The notes under the pieces were generated by a model. It searched no databases and was not told where the DNA came from. It saw only the letters and a list, made by a program, of their open reading frames with translations. This document shows, piece after piece, positions 7,910-17,517 of a DNA stretch of 64,000 nt. The first letter of the stretch is position 1, and every line of letters starts with the position of its first letter. A program made the translations under genes and the position numbers. This DNA is from Bacillota bacterium (GTDB taxonomy: Bacteria > Bacillota > Clostridia > Acetivibrionales > Acetivibrionaceae). Location of the stretch: positions 1 to 64,000 of the forward strand of contig JAEWSG010000088.1 of NCBI GenBank assembly GCA_023398495.1. The letters are read 5' to 3'.

Positions 7910-10504
7910 TTAATGAATTCTAATCCAGTTGTAAAACTTAAGGTACTCTGTTGGAATTTCCAAACCGGACATTACAGGATAGAAGAATATAAACAATGCA
8001 AGTGTTATTGCAAGATAACAATATATAAATGCTGTTGAAACCTTATTAGCTGTTATCTCGGAGCTCTTGCTCCCAAAATCTCTGCCTACAATTCCAGGCA
8101 AATCTTCTTTAAGGAAATTTAACACATACACTATGCTTAGTATCATAAATGGTACTGAGGTAAAAAAGTGATATATAAATATACAGCGGGTTACCCTGAA
8201 CCATGGCAGGTACTGGAATGCAAAAGCAACCAAAAACGGTACAGCTCGCTTATCCTTCTTAACTATACTTATTAGTAAAGCAGCAAACACACATACTATT
8301 CCAAACCAGAATATCGCTGGATTTCCCAAAACATACATAATGGAGGTTCTGGTTGCCGGAAGGCTCATATTCCTATATTCAAGTAAAGGCTTTTTAACCA
8401 ATGGCCAGGAATAAGCCGGCGAAGCCCAATCGTGATCGTCGGTTAACCCTGAATGGTAATCAAACATGTCTTTTTGATATTTCACAATTTCTCCTAAATT
8501 ATGATGCTCACCCGGTAGAGTAATAATAGGTAGATACGAAGCAGAATATAATATTATCGGTATAATCACGAAAAACAATACACAAGCTAAAGAAGTAAGA
8601 ACAAAGTGATTTTGAATCCATTCTTTGATTTTTGTGTTTCTTGCCGATCCGGATAATGCTTTTTTACGCAGCAACTTGTTATAACTGTTGTACTCAAGAT
8701 ACCTTGATACGAAATAGAGAACCGCAAGTCCTCCTCCTGCATAAACTGCGGTCCACTTGCTTGCAGAACCCAATGCCCAGCAAATTCCTGCCAGCATAAG
8801 CGGGAGCATACTCTTCTTGAATCCGATTTCATAGGACTTATTTATAAAACTGTCATACATAAAATAATAAGCCAGAATTACAAACAAACCCGCATACGAA
8901 TCAATTGTAGCTATTCGTGTCTGAGCAAAGTGCATACACTCAAACATAATTAAGAATGCACTGATAAATCCGTATATCCTCTTACCAAAAATCTTCTTTC
9001 CAAACAGGTACATTGCAGGAATCATAGCAGCTCCGAAAAGAGTTCCCATTATACGCCACCCAAATGGATTTATTCCAAAGATAAGCATCCCTAAAGCCAT
9101 GATATCCTTTCCAAGTGGTGGGTGAGTTGTCTCATAGGGTTCCATTCGGTTAATATGTTCAAACGCTGTTCTGGCAAAATATATTTCATCAAAATAGGTT
9201 GAATTCATAAAGTCATTTTCATAATCTCCAACATGGAGCTCATCAAAAAGGTTCTCAATAGTACCCTTATCGTTTGCACCTGATTTTCCAGCTTCAACAG
9301 TAAAATCCTGTATAGGCTTGTTGTTACCTCTTTCAAAGAACACTAATTCGTTTAGTGTACCATTGATTTTCTGTACCTTAAACCTAAGTGTTCTGGTTTT
9401 AATCTGAGTATCCGTGGAAGCCCACATGAACGCTTTATAGACATCCTGATTTATAGTGGCAACCGGTTCGTACACACCATCTGGCTTAAGGTACTCAACC
9501 CTAATGGATAAATCATTAATTCCATGGTAATAAGCTATTTTTGACAGGTCATACTCGCGATCAAAATTCACTGTAAAAGTCGTACCTAAAGCTGATGGCT
9601 TCCAGAAAGTCTCAGGAACATTTGTACTCCCTAAATTGAAGAGAGCAATTGCTGAGTAAATAACAGTCATAACCGTCATAATGAGCATATCTTTTTTGTC
9701 TATTTTAAAGGGTACGTGATCAGAAATGCCTTTAAAAGTAGCTTTACCATTTTGCTTTTCGTCAGCTATATCAAGCTTATTCTTGTTCTTGTTGTCAACT
9801 TTTCCTGACACCCTGAATACAAAAAACACAATTATGCCTATAGCAGCTACCAATGCAGCTATTAATGATATTATCCAGCCCTTGCTATCACTTTTATCAG
9901 TATTTGATGGCTGATTATTTTGCTGAGCAGCATAAAGATTCTCGATGGCTGCTCCTTCAGGAACACTTGATGTTTCTTCTACCGAAATATCATCAAAATA
10001 TGCTGTTCCTGTGCTTTCACCACCGTGACCTCCTAAGCCTGCGGTAAATTCAAGAGCTTGTTGATCCGGGCCTGTCCGACCATACAATTCAACATAGGTC
10101 CAATCATTTGTACCTTTAAGTTCCGGGCTAGAGACCATTAGCATGTACACTGAAAGGATTGCACCTCTTCCTGCATCGCTTACATTTTCAGTCTTTATCC
10201 AACCAGATATTTTATACAATGTACTTGGCTTAACACTCACAACCTGAACAATCCTTGAATCGTTTCCTACATTATTTACAATCTTGATACAATTGTTCCC
10301 TGAACGGGCTTGTGCTGTATATAGACTTATCTCACCAGCCCCTGGTGAATTGGTATAAATCCTGTTTTCCCAGAAAGCAATATCGAAATTACTTTCCTCA
10401 AAACCCGGATTTAAAAGCTCATTGACTCCTTCTGCATAAGCAGCCCCAAATTGCAGCAGCACAATAGACAGAACAAATATGGCTGCGACTAGCTTTTTAA
10501 ACAT
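7910..10504 (-). CDS. PMT-family protein O-mannosyltransferase with carbohydrate-binding-like domains
   Basis: GT39 dolichyl/polyprenyl-phosphate-mannose:protein mannosyltransferase, which glycosylates Ser/Thr of exported proteins at the membrane. 864 aa: signal peptide (1-24); CBM4/9-like jelly roll (about 28-180) starting LLNPGFEESN and ending AYFDDISVEE; one membrane span (about 212-232); first PMT span (about 272-290); a discoidin-like beta domain (about 295-395) inserted before the catalytic FDEIYFAR motif (Asp439, Glu440); THPPLGK; then multiple spans. The start has AGGAGG upstream. Secreted clostridial cellulases are often O-glycosylated, so the convergent cellulase is a possible substrate; that link is inference from proximity. 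Confidence 0.88.
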   Translation of the reverse strand: MFKKLVAAIFVLSIVLLQFGAAYAEGVNELLNPGFEESNFDIAFWENRIYTNSPGAGEISLYTAQARSGNNCIKIVNNVGNDSRIVQVVSVKPSTLYKISGWIKTENVSDAGRGAILSVYMLMVSSPELKGTNDWTYVELYGRTGPDQQALEFTAGLGGHGGESTGTAYFDDISVEETSSVPEGAAIENLYAAQQNNQPSNTDKSDSKGWIISLIAALVAAIGIIVFFVFRVSGKVDNKNKNKLDIADEKQNGKATFKGISDHVPFKIDKKDMLIMTVMTVIYSAIALFNLGSTNVPETFWKPSALGTTFTVNFDREYDLSKIAYYHGINDLSIRVEYLKPDGVYEPVATINQDVYKAFMWASTDTQIKTRTLRFKVQKINGTLNELVFFERGNNKPIQDFTVEAGKSGANDKGTIENLFDELHVGDYENDFMNSTYFDEIYFARTAFEHINRMEPYETTHPPLGKDIMALGMLIFGINPFGWRIMGTLFGAAMIPAMYLFGKKIFGKRIYGFISAFLIMFECMHFAQTRIATIDSYAGLFVILAYYFMYDSFINKSYEIGFKKSMLPLMLAGICWALGSASKWTAVYAGGGLAVLYFVSRYLEYNSYNKLLRKKALSGSARNTKIKEWIQNHFVLTSLACVLFFVIIPIILYSASYLPIITLPGEHHNLGEIVKYQKDMFDYHSGLTDDHDWASPAYSWPLVKKPLLEYRNMSLPATRTSIMYVLGNPAIFWFGIVCVFAALLISIVKKDKRAVPFLVAFAFQYLPWFRVTRCIFIYHFFTSVPFMILSIVYVLNFLKEDLPGIVGRDFGSKSSEITANKVSTAFIYCYLAITLALFIFFYPVMSGLEIPTEYLKFYNWIRIH

Positions 10505-10659
10505 TCCCTTGACCTCCTAGTAAAAAAAATTATAGAAAAATGTTAACCCAAAGGGCTAAAATACGATGTAATTGGGTCCTATTTAGAGAAACACCGCTTA
10601 AATTACCTTGGTTTATTGTCGTGAAAATTCAAATTGCCCTTTTAAAATCATTTCGCGAT

Positions 10660-11034
10660 TTATTTAGCCTTGTTGTCAAGAATTTCCTTCAGTTCATCTA
10701 TATCCTTATTTGTCAGCCTTTGCTGCTCTAGAAAAGCTCTAATCATTTCTTTAAAAGCCCCACCATAAACTCTTTCTAAAAATATTCTGTTCTCATTATA
10801 TACACATTGCTGTTCATTAACAAGACTGTAGTAATAATACTCTCTTCCATCCTTAGTAAACCCTAGTGCTTCTTTCCTGACAAGCCTTGATATAAGGGTT
10901 TTAATTGTTTTGGGCTTCCATCCTATAGTTCCTTCAAGTTCCTCAATAACTTGATTTGCAGTAATTGGTGACCTGTTCCAAATCACTTTCATAATATACC
11001 ATTCTGAATCAGAAATGTTTGGCTCCTTGTTCAT
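10660..11034 (-). CDS. BlaI/MecI/CopY-type repressor
   Basis: A 124-aa winged-helix repressor. SDSEWYIMKVIWNRSPIT and the recognition region WKPKTIKTLISRLVRKE are typical of the BlaI family, followed by a C-terminal dimerisation part. Family members repress beta-lactamase or metal-transport genes and are released by proteolysis by a BlaR1/MecR1 (M56) sensor. No such sensor or obvious target lies next to it, so its signal is unknown. It is followed on the same strand, after 155 bases, by the PMT gene, but co-transcription is uncertain. Confidence 0.9.
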   Translation of the reverse strand: MNKEPNISDSEWYIMKVIWNRSPITANQVIEELEGTIGWKPKTIKTLISRLVRKEALGFTKDGREYYYYSLVNEQQCVYNENRIFLERVYGGAFKEMIRAFLEQQRLTNKDIDELKEILDNKAK

Positions 11035-11458
11035 TCTTACAACATCCCCTTCAAGAAATCACACCGTAAAAGTATATTAACCGGCTTCGTTTCACTACTT
11101 GTCATGCTACCAGACTGGTTGTTACTCACAATTTAAAATTAATGAGTTTTTTGCTATTCTTACTGTTATCTTAATTAAATATTACGCTTGTAATCTTGGC
11201 TTGTCAATAAATTTGTTAGCTCAACTTTCCCACTTAGAGATAACGAAAAAATAACATCCCATTCTCATAATTTGAAAACATTATCAATCAGGTTTTTTCG
11301 TTATCTAGAGTTGGAACTTATATTTTAGTGGTAACTTATAGCATTTCGAGGCTATAAGCACTCACATTTCCTCATACAAAACCAATTGATTTTTTTAGTT
11401 CTCCAACGCATTAATAAACTAATCAAGTTTGAATAGCTTTCAATCTATTAGGAAATAA
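11035..11458. other. Gene-free region with two inverted repeats
   Basis: No gene seen. It contains a perfect 13-bp inverted repeat, GATAACGAAAAAA (11239-11251) against TTTTTTCGTTATC (11293-11305), with 41 bases between, and a perfect 8-bp hairpin CTTATAGC/GCTATAAG (11335-11358). Either could be an operator or an RNA hairpin; I cannot assign a role. Confidence 0.6.
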
Positions 11459-11486
11459 TATCACACAAAGCCATGTATGCTATAAT
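11459..11486 (+). promoter_or_regulatory. Promoter of the 51-aa membrane protein gene
   Basis: Extended -10 TGCTATAAT ending at 11486, 35 bases before the ATG at 11522 with an intervening AAGGGGG. No clear -35 hexamer, as is common for extended -10 promoters. Confidence 0.55.
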
Positions 11487-11521
11487 ATGTAAAACACTTC
11501 AATTCAAGGGGGCTTGTACAA

Positions 11522-11677
11522 ATGAGAATCACGAGGGTCGACAAATTTCGACAACTAAGACATGAGCGGATTAAAAAAATTCTTATTTTTGCTATGTTTT
11601 TGCCAGGTACATCAATTATCCTTGGTTATGTAATAACAACTTTATTTATATTGCCTAATATGGTCAAACATCCCTAG
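11522..11677 (+). CDS. Small membrane protein (51 aa), function unknown
   Basis: Short gene with AAGGGGG before the ATG and a promoter-like extended -10 upstream. The product has a basic N-terminus (MRITRVDKFRQLRHERIKK) followed by one hydrophobic segment (about 20-46: ILIFAMFLPGTSIILGYVIT and on), so it is a single-span protein with a positive-inside cytoplasmic tail. Its TAG stop lies at the edge of repeat copy D (CTAGTGC), raising the possibility that the repeat truncated a longer protein. I do not recognise a family; the start resembles that of clostridial single-span SPOR-type proteins, but no SPOR domain follows. Confidence 0.65.
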   Translation: MRITRVDKFRQLRHERIKKILIFAMFLPGTSIILGYVITTLFILPNMVKHP

Positions 11678-11709
11678 TGCTTTTGAAATCAATTCTGTTA
11701 CGAGGCACA
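11674..11709 (-). repeat. 105-bp interspersed element, internally deleted copy D
   Basis: Reads CTAGTGCTTTTGAAATCAAT then the CTGTTACGAGGC part found in copy C (42918-43025), but without the central hairpin. It therefore looks like the two ends of the element joined together. The GGCACAGACAG motif of the element follows at about 11711-11721. Confidence 0.6.
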
Positions 11710-11774
11710 AGGCACAGACAGAAGAAGAATCTCAAAGCAAGAACTTAATTTTCAGCTTTACCCCAACAATCAAA

Positions 11775-11798
11775 CGGGGCTAAATGCCCCGATTTTTT
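11775..11798 (+). terminator. Terminator after the 51-aa protein gene
   Basis: CGGGGC/GCCCCG stem with a 5-base loop followed by six T on the + strand. It touches the stop codon of the convergent gerM gene at 11798-11800. Confidence 0.85.
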
Positions 11799-12778
11799 CA
11801 TTGTTTCTTTATTATTTTATCATCTCTTTCAATAGGTGTATCAAATGCCATATGCAAATAAACTTCTCTTTTTTTCCCCTCAATAAGAAACTGTACTCTC
11901 CTTACATCTTGAAGCTCGGTAAGCGAATTAACTATAGAATATATTATCATTGTTTCTCCAGCTGAACCTATATAATTATTACCAATAAACTCCTTCGATA
12001 GGTTTAAAGTGCATACCCCATCCTTTGTTTCCACAGATATAAGCCTTGTACCTTCAGGTATAACAGAACTAAGCCCCCCTGTCTGAGGTCCCTTTATCAA
12101 CTCATTTATAATTACTTCCTCAGTACTCTTTCCTGACACAACTTCAACTTCTCTACTTTCAGGAACAACAAATTCCGCTTCAGAGTCACTGAAATACAAT
12201 GTAACTTTCTGTCCTTTTACACTCTGAGATATAAGACTTTCATCAAATTCAACCCTGCTCAATTCACCATATGGTTGTCCACTCGGTCCTACCAAATCTT
12301 CACCCTCAACAAGTATCCTTACCTTTTCAACCCCATCTATTTCAGTAAGTGTATTAACCACTGATACCCATTGAACTAACTCGGCAATATCCTCAGTATT
12401 ACTATATTCTTTAGAAAACTCAACCACTGCAACATTATCTTCTCTGTCAATCCCAAGTAATTTCGTACCTTCAGGCATCGGGTTCCTTAGACTGCCGCTT
12501 TCAGGACCACCAATAAGGGCCTCCATAGCCGCTTTCATTACTTCATTATTTTTTATCAAGACTTCCCTTTCCTCTGCAAATACGTTATCATTATCTATAG
12601 TTGGAAAATAGAGTTTCAATTTTAATGTTTGCTCTTTTACACTAGTATTATCACTACTTTGAGGTGTCGTACCAACTTTGTTATTCCCTTCACCGTTTTC
12701 ATTATTAAGCAAATTGCTGCATCCCATCAAGGAAATCATTATCATCGCTGCAGTCAAAACAATCAGTAGCTTTCTCAT
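11798..12778 (-). CDS. gerM: GerM-type spore germination lipoprotein, two GerMN domains
   Basis: 326 aa with a lipoprotein signal (MISLMGC, lipid-modified Cys20), a low-complexity Asn/Gly linker, and two GerMN domains (about 53-175 and 190-312). Each has the pattern KLYFP/TLYFS ... E(A/L)I.GP ... P.GT.L ... VVEFS/LNLS. In Bacillus, GerM is needed for sporulation and later germination and helps hold the spore envelope. Exported and membrane anchored. No operon partner; a copy of a 107-bp repeat lies upstream. Confidence 0.88.
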   Translation of the reverse strand: MRKLLIVLTAAMIMISLMGCSNLLNNENGEGNNKVGTTPQSSDNTSVKEQTLKLKLYFPTIDNDNVFAEEREVLIKNNEVMKAAMEALIGGPESGSLRNPMPEGTKLLGIDREDNVAVVEFSKEYSNTEDIAELVQWVSVVNTLTEIDGVEKVRILVEGEDLVGPSGQPYGELSRVEFDESLISQSVKGQKVTLYFSDSEAEFVVPESREVEVVSGKSTEEVIINELIKGPQTGGLSSVIPEGTRLISVETKDGVCTLNLSKEFIGNNYIGSAGETMIIYSIVNSLTELQDVRRVQFLIEGKKREVYLHMAFDTPIERDDKIIKKQ

Positions 12779-12915
12779 AATATTTTATCAGACATCATTA
12801 CAATTGTCTGACAATGGTTCCCCCCTTTTCATTATTTTTTACATCTTTAATATCATTATACTTTTGATTTGATTATATGTCCATTTACAATATTTTTCTA
12901 TGCTTATGCATAAAA

Positions 12916-13024
12916 TATATAAATCACAAAAATGACTATACATAGGAAAATTTGATTTTAGTGATATTGTATTAAGGAAATTGAAGTGCGATGTAAAATC
13001 TTTATCGCGTTCAATATAGAAGAG
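12916..13024 (+). repeat. 107-bp interspersed repeat, copy 1
   Basis: About 90% identical and in the same orientation as 51146-51253. Two hairpins can be drawn: AAATCACAAAAAT against ATTTTAGTGATATT, and TTGAAGTGCGAT against ATCGCGTTCAA. Both copies keep the second stem although bases in it differ, which hints at selection for structure or a mobile-element terminus. It lies between gerM and comEA. Confidence 0.8.
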
Positions 13025-13798
13025 TTAATTGACAGAAATAAACTCTTTGATATCTCCAAATTTGCTCTCTCCTATTCCCGTAACATTCATAATATCCTCA
13101 ATCTTTTTGAAATTCCCGGATTTCTCCCTAAAGGATATAATTTTAGCTGCAGTTGAAGGTCCAATTCCCGGCAATGAATCGAGTTCTTCTTCTGTAGCAG
13201 TATTGATATTTATTTTTCCCTTTTTTCCATCAGATTTATCTTCTTCATCATTATCTTTAATTACTGCACCCCCACTGTCGCTTTTTATCTCTATCCCAGC
13301 AAAGCCTTGATTGTGAGTTGTAGCTGGAGTTTGCAGATTTACTGAAGCATTTATCTGTTGATTTTTCACCTCTCCCTTAATTGGGGTAGAAGATAACTTA
13401 GGATATATTTTAAGCATAACATTATCTTGAAGCTCGTAAGCAAGGTTAATATTTTCCATATCAGCTTTACCTGTAGGACCTCCGGCTGCTTTGATAGCAT
13501 CATCAATTATCTGACCCTTTTTTAATGTAACAACGCCAGGTTTATTAACCTCACCTACTACATATACCTTTATTTCTTCTACTATTTCATTTTGTTCAGC
13601 TATCTGAGTAGCCTCAGGCAGGCTGCTGACACTCATACTTTTAGTGCCTGTATTTTCAGGTTTGCTTACTATTATTTCGCTTTTATCCCTACTCAGTAAA
13701 AAACCTATTACCCCTGTGCTAACGATAAGTGTTCCTACTAAAGCCACAAATATGCCCATCTTCAGTTTTATTTCTTTATTAAATATGTTCCAAGACAT
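13025..13798 (-). CDS. comEA: ComEA-family DNA-binding membrane protein
   Basis: 257 aa: a membrane anchor (about 15-37), an SLBB domain (about 80-140, IKVYVVGEVNKPGVVTLKKG), a charged linker, and a C-terminal double helix-hairpin-helix (about 190-257) with ININTATEEELDSLPGIGPS and DIMNVTGIGESKF. ComEA binds incoming double-stranded DNA outside the membrane during competence and hands it to ComEC. I start at the ATG 13798 because GGAGGGT is 6 bases upstream; a longer reading to 13837 has no such site. No comEB/comEC follows in this window, so the gene stands alone here. Confidence 0.9.
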   Translation of the reverse strand: MSWNIFNKEIKLKMGIFVALVGTLIVSTGVIGFLLSRDKSEIIVSKPENTGTKSMSVSSLPEATQIAEQNEIVEEIKVYVVGEVNKPGVVTLKKGQIIDDAIKAAGGPTGKADMENINLAYELQDNVMLKIYPKLSSTPIKGEVKNQQINASVNLQTPATTHNQGFAGIEIKSDSGGAVIKDNDEEDKSDGKKGKININTATEEELDSLPGIGPSTAAKIISFREKSGNFKKIEDIMNVTGIGESKFGDIKEFISVN

Positions 13799-14292
13799 GG
13801 CTACCCTCCAATACATTTTACCTTTTGTACTGGCCACAAGAATTAAGAATTTTGTAAGCTCCTATGCTACAAAAACTGTTTGGATAAATTGCTTTAATGA
13901 TACAAGACTTATATACATTCATTTATTTATTCGATATTTATATAGTTTTATCCTTTAATTTCTATATTAATTTTTGCTTATTGCCTACTCATTCTTTTCA
14001 TTTTTTGATATACTTTTACTGATGTGAGTCCATATTCACCCTCATTATCAATAATATTTTATTTGCAAATTGTTAGCTATTATCTTAATATAGTTACTGG
14101 CATACTATTCTTCTTTTAAGGTTTATTTTGTTTACAGACTTTACAGAATACATAGTTGCGCTGTTTATCACAACAAGTATTACAACTTTGATGTAGCTAC
14201 CTCTGCGATATTTTAACAAATATTTAGCATAATAAACAGCTTAAATTTCTATATTTTACACATAATAGTATTATACAGATTGGGAGGCAAAC
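13799..14292. other. Divergent intergenic region, comEA/dac
   Basis: No gene or clear structured RNA seen in about 490 AT-rich bases. It must contain the divergent promoters of comEA and the carboxypeptidase gene. No consensus pair stands out. Confidence 0.5.
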
Positions 14293-15588
14293 ATGAAAAA
14301 TTTTTTTATTGGCATAGTTTTGTTTACAAATTTAATTACAAGTACCGCTATAGTAAAGGCAGAACCTTTAAGCATTGATGCGAAAGCATATATTTTAATA
14401 GATTCAAAAACCGGTCAGGTTATTTGTGAACAAAATGCCGACCAGAAATTATATCCTGCAAGTACTACGAAAATTATGACTGCAATTCTTGGCATTGAAA
14501 ATGCCGATCCTGAACAGATTATGACTGTCAGTCAATATGCAATAGATAATATTGGCCCAGGAGGAATGCATGTCGGGTTGTTAAACGGGGAACAACTCAA
14601 ATTCAAAGACCTTTTGAATGCACTTCTCATAAGTTCTGCCAATGAAACTTCATATGTTGTTGCTGAAAATATTGGCCCCACTCCTGAGGAATTTTTTAAA
14701 AGAATGAACGAAAGAGCCAGAGAGCTTGGAGCTACAAACACAAATTTTGTAAATCCTTGCGGAATGGATACCGACGAAGCCGGTAAAAATCATCTGTCAA
14801 CAGCACGTGATCTCTCCTTAATGGCAAAACACGCTATGACCCTGCCTTTATTCAGAGAAACTGTAAAAAAAACCAGCTATATCTTACCATCCACCAATAT
14901 GCACAGCGAAGCCTATACTTTAAATTCTACAAATAAGCTTTTTACTGGAGAATATAGCTCCAAGTATTATAGTGAGGTAACAGGAATAAAGACCGGATTT
15001 ACATCAAGAGCAGCATTCAATCTTGTTTCTTCAGCAAAAAACGAAGCCGGAATGGAACTGATTTCTGTAATACTGGGTTGTCCGACCAAAGGAGTATTTC
15101 AGGAATCCAAGAAATTGCTGGAGTACGGATTTAAAAACTACTCATTACAAAATCTTGTGGCCCCTAATTCTTTTGTTGCCAGTACACCTGTGGCTAATGC
15201 CAGTTATAACCCAAATCTGGACATTTTGGCAGCGGAAGGATTTGAGTGTGTTCTTCCAAACGACCCGGATATATGGAATGACATTACTGAAGATGTAAAA
15301 ATGAACACGGATATCTCTGCTCCCATCAAAAAAGGTGCTGTATTGGGCTCGGTAGAATATAAACTAGACGGGGTAACACTTGGGAAAGTTGATTTAATTG
15401 CCTCAAGGGATGTGGAAAAGATTGTTATCTCACCCACTCCGGCACAAACCGTTATATCTGATTTTAATTCTTCCATTTTTAGCAAAGTGCTAGCAACCCT
15501 GTTTGCAGTTTTGGTTGCTTTTCTGGGCCTAAGAATAACGCTTAGAAAAATTTCCAGACACAGACGTCATAATCTAAAAAAACTTTAA
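14293..15588 (+). CDS. D-alanyl-D-alanine carboxypeptidase (penicillin-binding protein 5/DacF type)
   Basis: Peptidase S11 enzyme that removes the terminal D-Ala of peptidoglycan stem peptides outside the membrane. 431 aa: signal peptide (1-23), catalytic motifs S57-T-T-K60 in YPASTTKIM, S115-A-N117 and K233-T-G235, a PBP5 C-terminal domain, and a C-terminal membrane anchor (about 398-420) with a basic tail. In spore formers these enzymes adjust vegetative or cortex cross-linking; which role applies here cannot be told. GGGAGG lies 7 bases before the ATG. Confidence 0.93.
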   Translation: MKNFFIGIVLFTNLITSTAIVKAEPLSIDAKAYILIDSKTGQVICEQNADQKLYPASTTKIMTAILGIENADPEQIMTVSQYAIDNIGPGGMHVGLLNGEQLKFKDLLNALLISSANETSYVVAENIGPTPEEFFKRMNERARELGATNTNFVNPCGMDTDEAGKNHLSTARDLSLMAKHAMTLPLFRETVKKTSYILPSTNMHSEAYTLNSTNKLFTGEYSSKYYSEVTGIKTGFTSRAAFNLVSSAKNEAGMELISVILGCPTKGVFQESKKLLEYGFKNYSLQNLVAPNSFVASTPVANASYNPNLDILAAEGFECVLPNDPDIWNDITEDVKMNTDISAPIKKGAVLGSVEYKLDGVTLGKVDLIASRDVEKIVISPTPAQTVISDFNSSIFSKVLATLFAVLVAFLGLRITLRKISRHRRHNLKKL

Positions 15589-15738
15589 AAGAAATTTATT
15601 TTTATTTGTTCGTTAATTGATTGTTATATTTGTTCGAAAACTTATATATATTATAACCAAGCCTTTAGGAAAGTTGTAGATATGTCTCCTACTACTATTC
15701 TGGCTGAAAGCTTGTTTGTAGCCCATATTACCCTGGTA

Positions 15739-15769
15739 AAATCAGGATTGATATTTTCATTCCTGATTT
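15739..15769 (+). other. Hairpin in the leader of the acyl-CoA synthetase gene
   Basis: AAATCAGGA (15739-15747) pairs perfectly with TCCTGATTT (15761-15769), 24 bases before the start codon and just ahead of the GGGAGG site. Possible leader structure or operator; not a T-run terminator. Confidence 0.4.
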
Positions 15770-15793
15770 GCGGCTTGAAAGGGAGGTTAAATT

Positions 15794-17512
15794 ATGCCAA
15801 CAATAAAAAATTATGAGGTCAATGCAATAAAGAATCTGAAAGACATGATTGAGCAAAGCACCAGCCTTTATGGTACCAAGAATGTTTTTTATGTAAAACC
15901 TTCGGGTAGTCAAGAGTATAAAGGAATAACCTACAATGAATTTAAAAGTGATCATGATGCCCTTGGCACTGCACTTCTTAATCTTGGTCTTAAGGATAAA
16001 CTTATTGCTCTGATCGGTGAAAACCGTTATGAGTGGTGCGTAACCTATCTTTCAACCGTTAATGGTGTTGGTATAATTGTTCCCCTGGACAAGGAACTGC
16101 CCCCTTTAGAACTGCAAAACCTCTTGAACAGGTCAAAGGCTTCAGCCATTGTCTATTCCGGCAAACATTGTGAACATATAAAAGAAATTTCAGACAACGT
16201 AGCCAGCCTGAAGTATTTTATAAATATGGAGTCCAATGAACACACCGATGACAGGTACCTCTCTCTAAGAAAACTAATTGCTGAGGGAAAAGAACAAATA
16301 TCAAAAGGAAATGTTGATTACATTAATGCTGAAGTTGACGAAAGTATTATGAATTTCCTTATATTCACTTCAGGAACTACAGACCTCGCCAAAGGTGTTA
16401 TGTTATCTCACAAAAATATATGTACAGATATTATGTCTGTTAATTCAGCTATATATATAGACAGCAACGATTCGGTTTTATCCATACTTCCTCTTCACCA
16501 TACTTACGCCTGTACTGTTGATTTTCTTACTCTGGCTTATCGAGGTGGATGTATATCTTTTAATGAAGGTTTGAAGCATATTGGCAAGAACCTTAAAGAA
16601 ACTAGGCCCACCATACTTATACTGGTACCGCTCATTATTGAAAATATGTATCAGAAAATATGGCTTCAGGCTTCAAAGGACAAGAAGCTCAAGTTTAAAC
16701 TAAAGCTTGGATTATTTATCAGCAACTTTTTTTATAATAACTTAAAAATTGATTTGCGCAAGAAACTATTCAAGCAAGTACTTGACAATTTAGGGGGAAG
16801 AGTAAGAATTATCATTGCCGGTGCAGCAGCAATAGAACCAACAGTCTCAAAAGGTCTTAGAAACATGGGTCTTTCAATATTGCAAGGCTATGGACTTACA
16901 GAAGCCTCTCCCATTGTTGCAGTTAACAGAGAGGAAATGTATAGAGACGACTCTATAGGTTTCTCAATCCCTGGTGTTGAGGTAAAAATAGTTAATCCTG
17001 ATAAAGACGGAATTGGCGAGCTAATAGTTAAAGGCGGCAATGTTATGTTGGGCTACTACCAAAATGAAACTGCTACCAATAAAGTTTTGAGAGACGGTTG
17101 GCTCTATACAGGAGACCTTGGCCGAATAGATAGCCAAGGCTTCATATATATAACCGGAAGAATGAAAAACGTTATAGTTACAAAAAACGGTAAAAACATT
17201 TTCCCTGAAGAAGTAGAATCCTATATTAATAAGAGCCCCTTTATCAAAGAATCTCTTGTGACTGGCAAAAACGTGGATGAAAATGGTGAAACCATAGTTA
17301 CAGCTCAAATCGTAATTGATCTTGACGCCATAAAGGAAAAGCTCGATGTGGATACACCCTCCCAGGAAGAAATATACAAGCTTATTAAATCGGAAATCAA
17401 ACAGGCAAACCATAACATGCCACTTTACAAGAGAGTCCAGGATTTTACCATACGTGAAAATGAATTTGCCAAGACTACAACAAAGAAAATAAAGCGTTAT
17501 CTCGAAAAATAA
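15794..17512 (+). CDS. AMP-forming acyl-CoA synthetase (long-chain fatty acid-CoA ligase family)
   Basis: 572-aa ANL-superfamily enzyme activating a carboxylic acid via an acyl-adenylate and then transferring it to CoA or another acceptor. Motifs: P-loop FTSGTTDLAKG (about 191-201), LPLHHTYA, YGLTEASPIV (about 366), YTGDLGRID (about 438) and the C-terminal catalytic Lys region TTTKKIKRYLEK. Length and motifs fit the FadD15-like long-chain class, cytoplasmic. Substrate is not determinable from sequence. The start is preceded by GGGAGG. A strong terminator follows, so the gene is monocistronic. Confidence 0.88.
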   Translation: MPTIKNYEVNAIKNLKDMIEQSTSLYGTKNVFYVKPSGSQEYKGITYNEFKSDHDALGTALLNLGLKDKLIALIGENRYEWCVTYLSTVNGVGIIVPLDKELPPLELQNLLNRSKASAIVYSGKHCEHIKEISDNVASLKYFINMESNEHTDDRYLSLRKLIAEGKEQISKGNVDYINAEVDESIMNFLIFTSGTTDLAKGVMLSHKNICTDIMSVNSAIYIDSNDSVLSILPLHHTYACTVDFLTLAYRGGCISFNEGLKHIGKNLKETRPTILILVPLIIENMYQKIWLQASKDKKLKFKLKLGLFISNFFYNNLKIDLRKKLFKQVLDNLGGRVRIIIAGAAAIEPTVSKGLRNMGLSILQGYGLTEASPIVAVNREEMYRDDSIGFSIPGVEVKIVNPDKDGIGELIVKGGNVMLGYYQNETATNKVLRDGWLYTGDLGRIDSQGFIYITGRMKNVIVTKNGKNIFPEEVESYINKSPFIKESLVTGKNVDENGETIVTAQIVIDLDAIKEKLDVDTPSQEEIYKLIKSEIKQANHNMPLYKRVQDFTIRENEFAKTTTKKIKRYLEK

Positions 17513-17517
17513 TTTTA

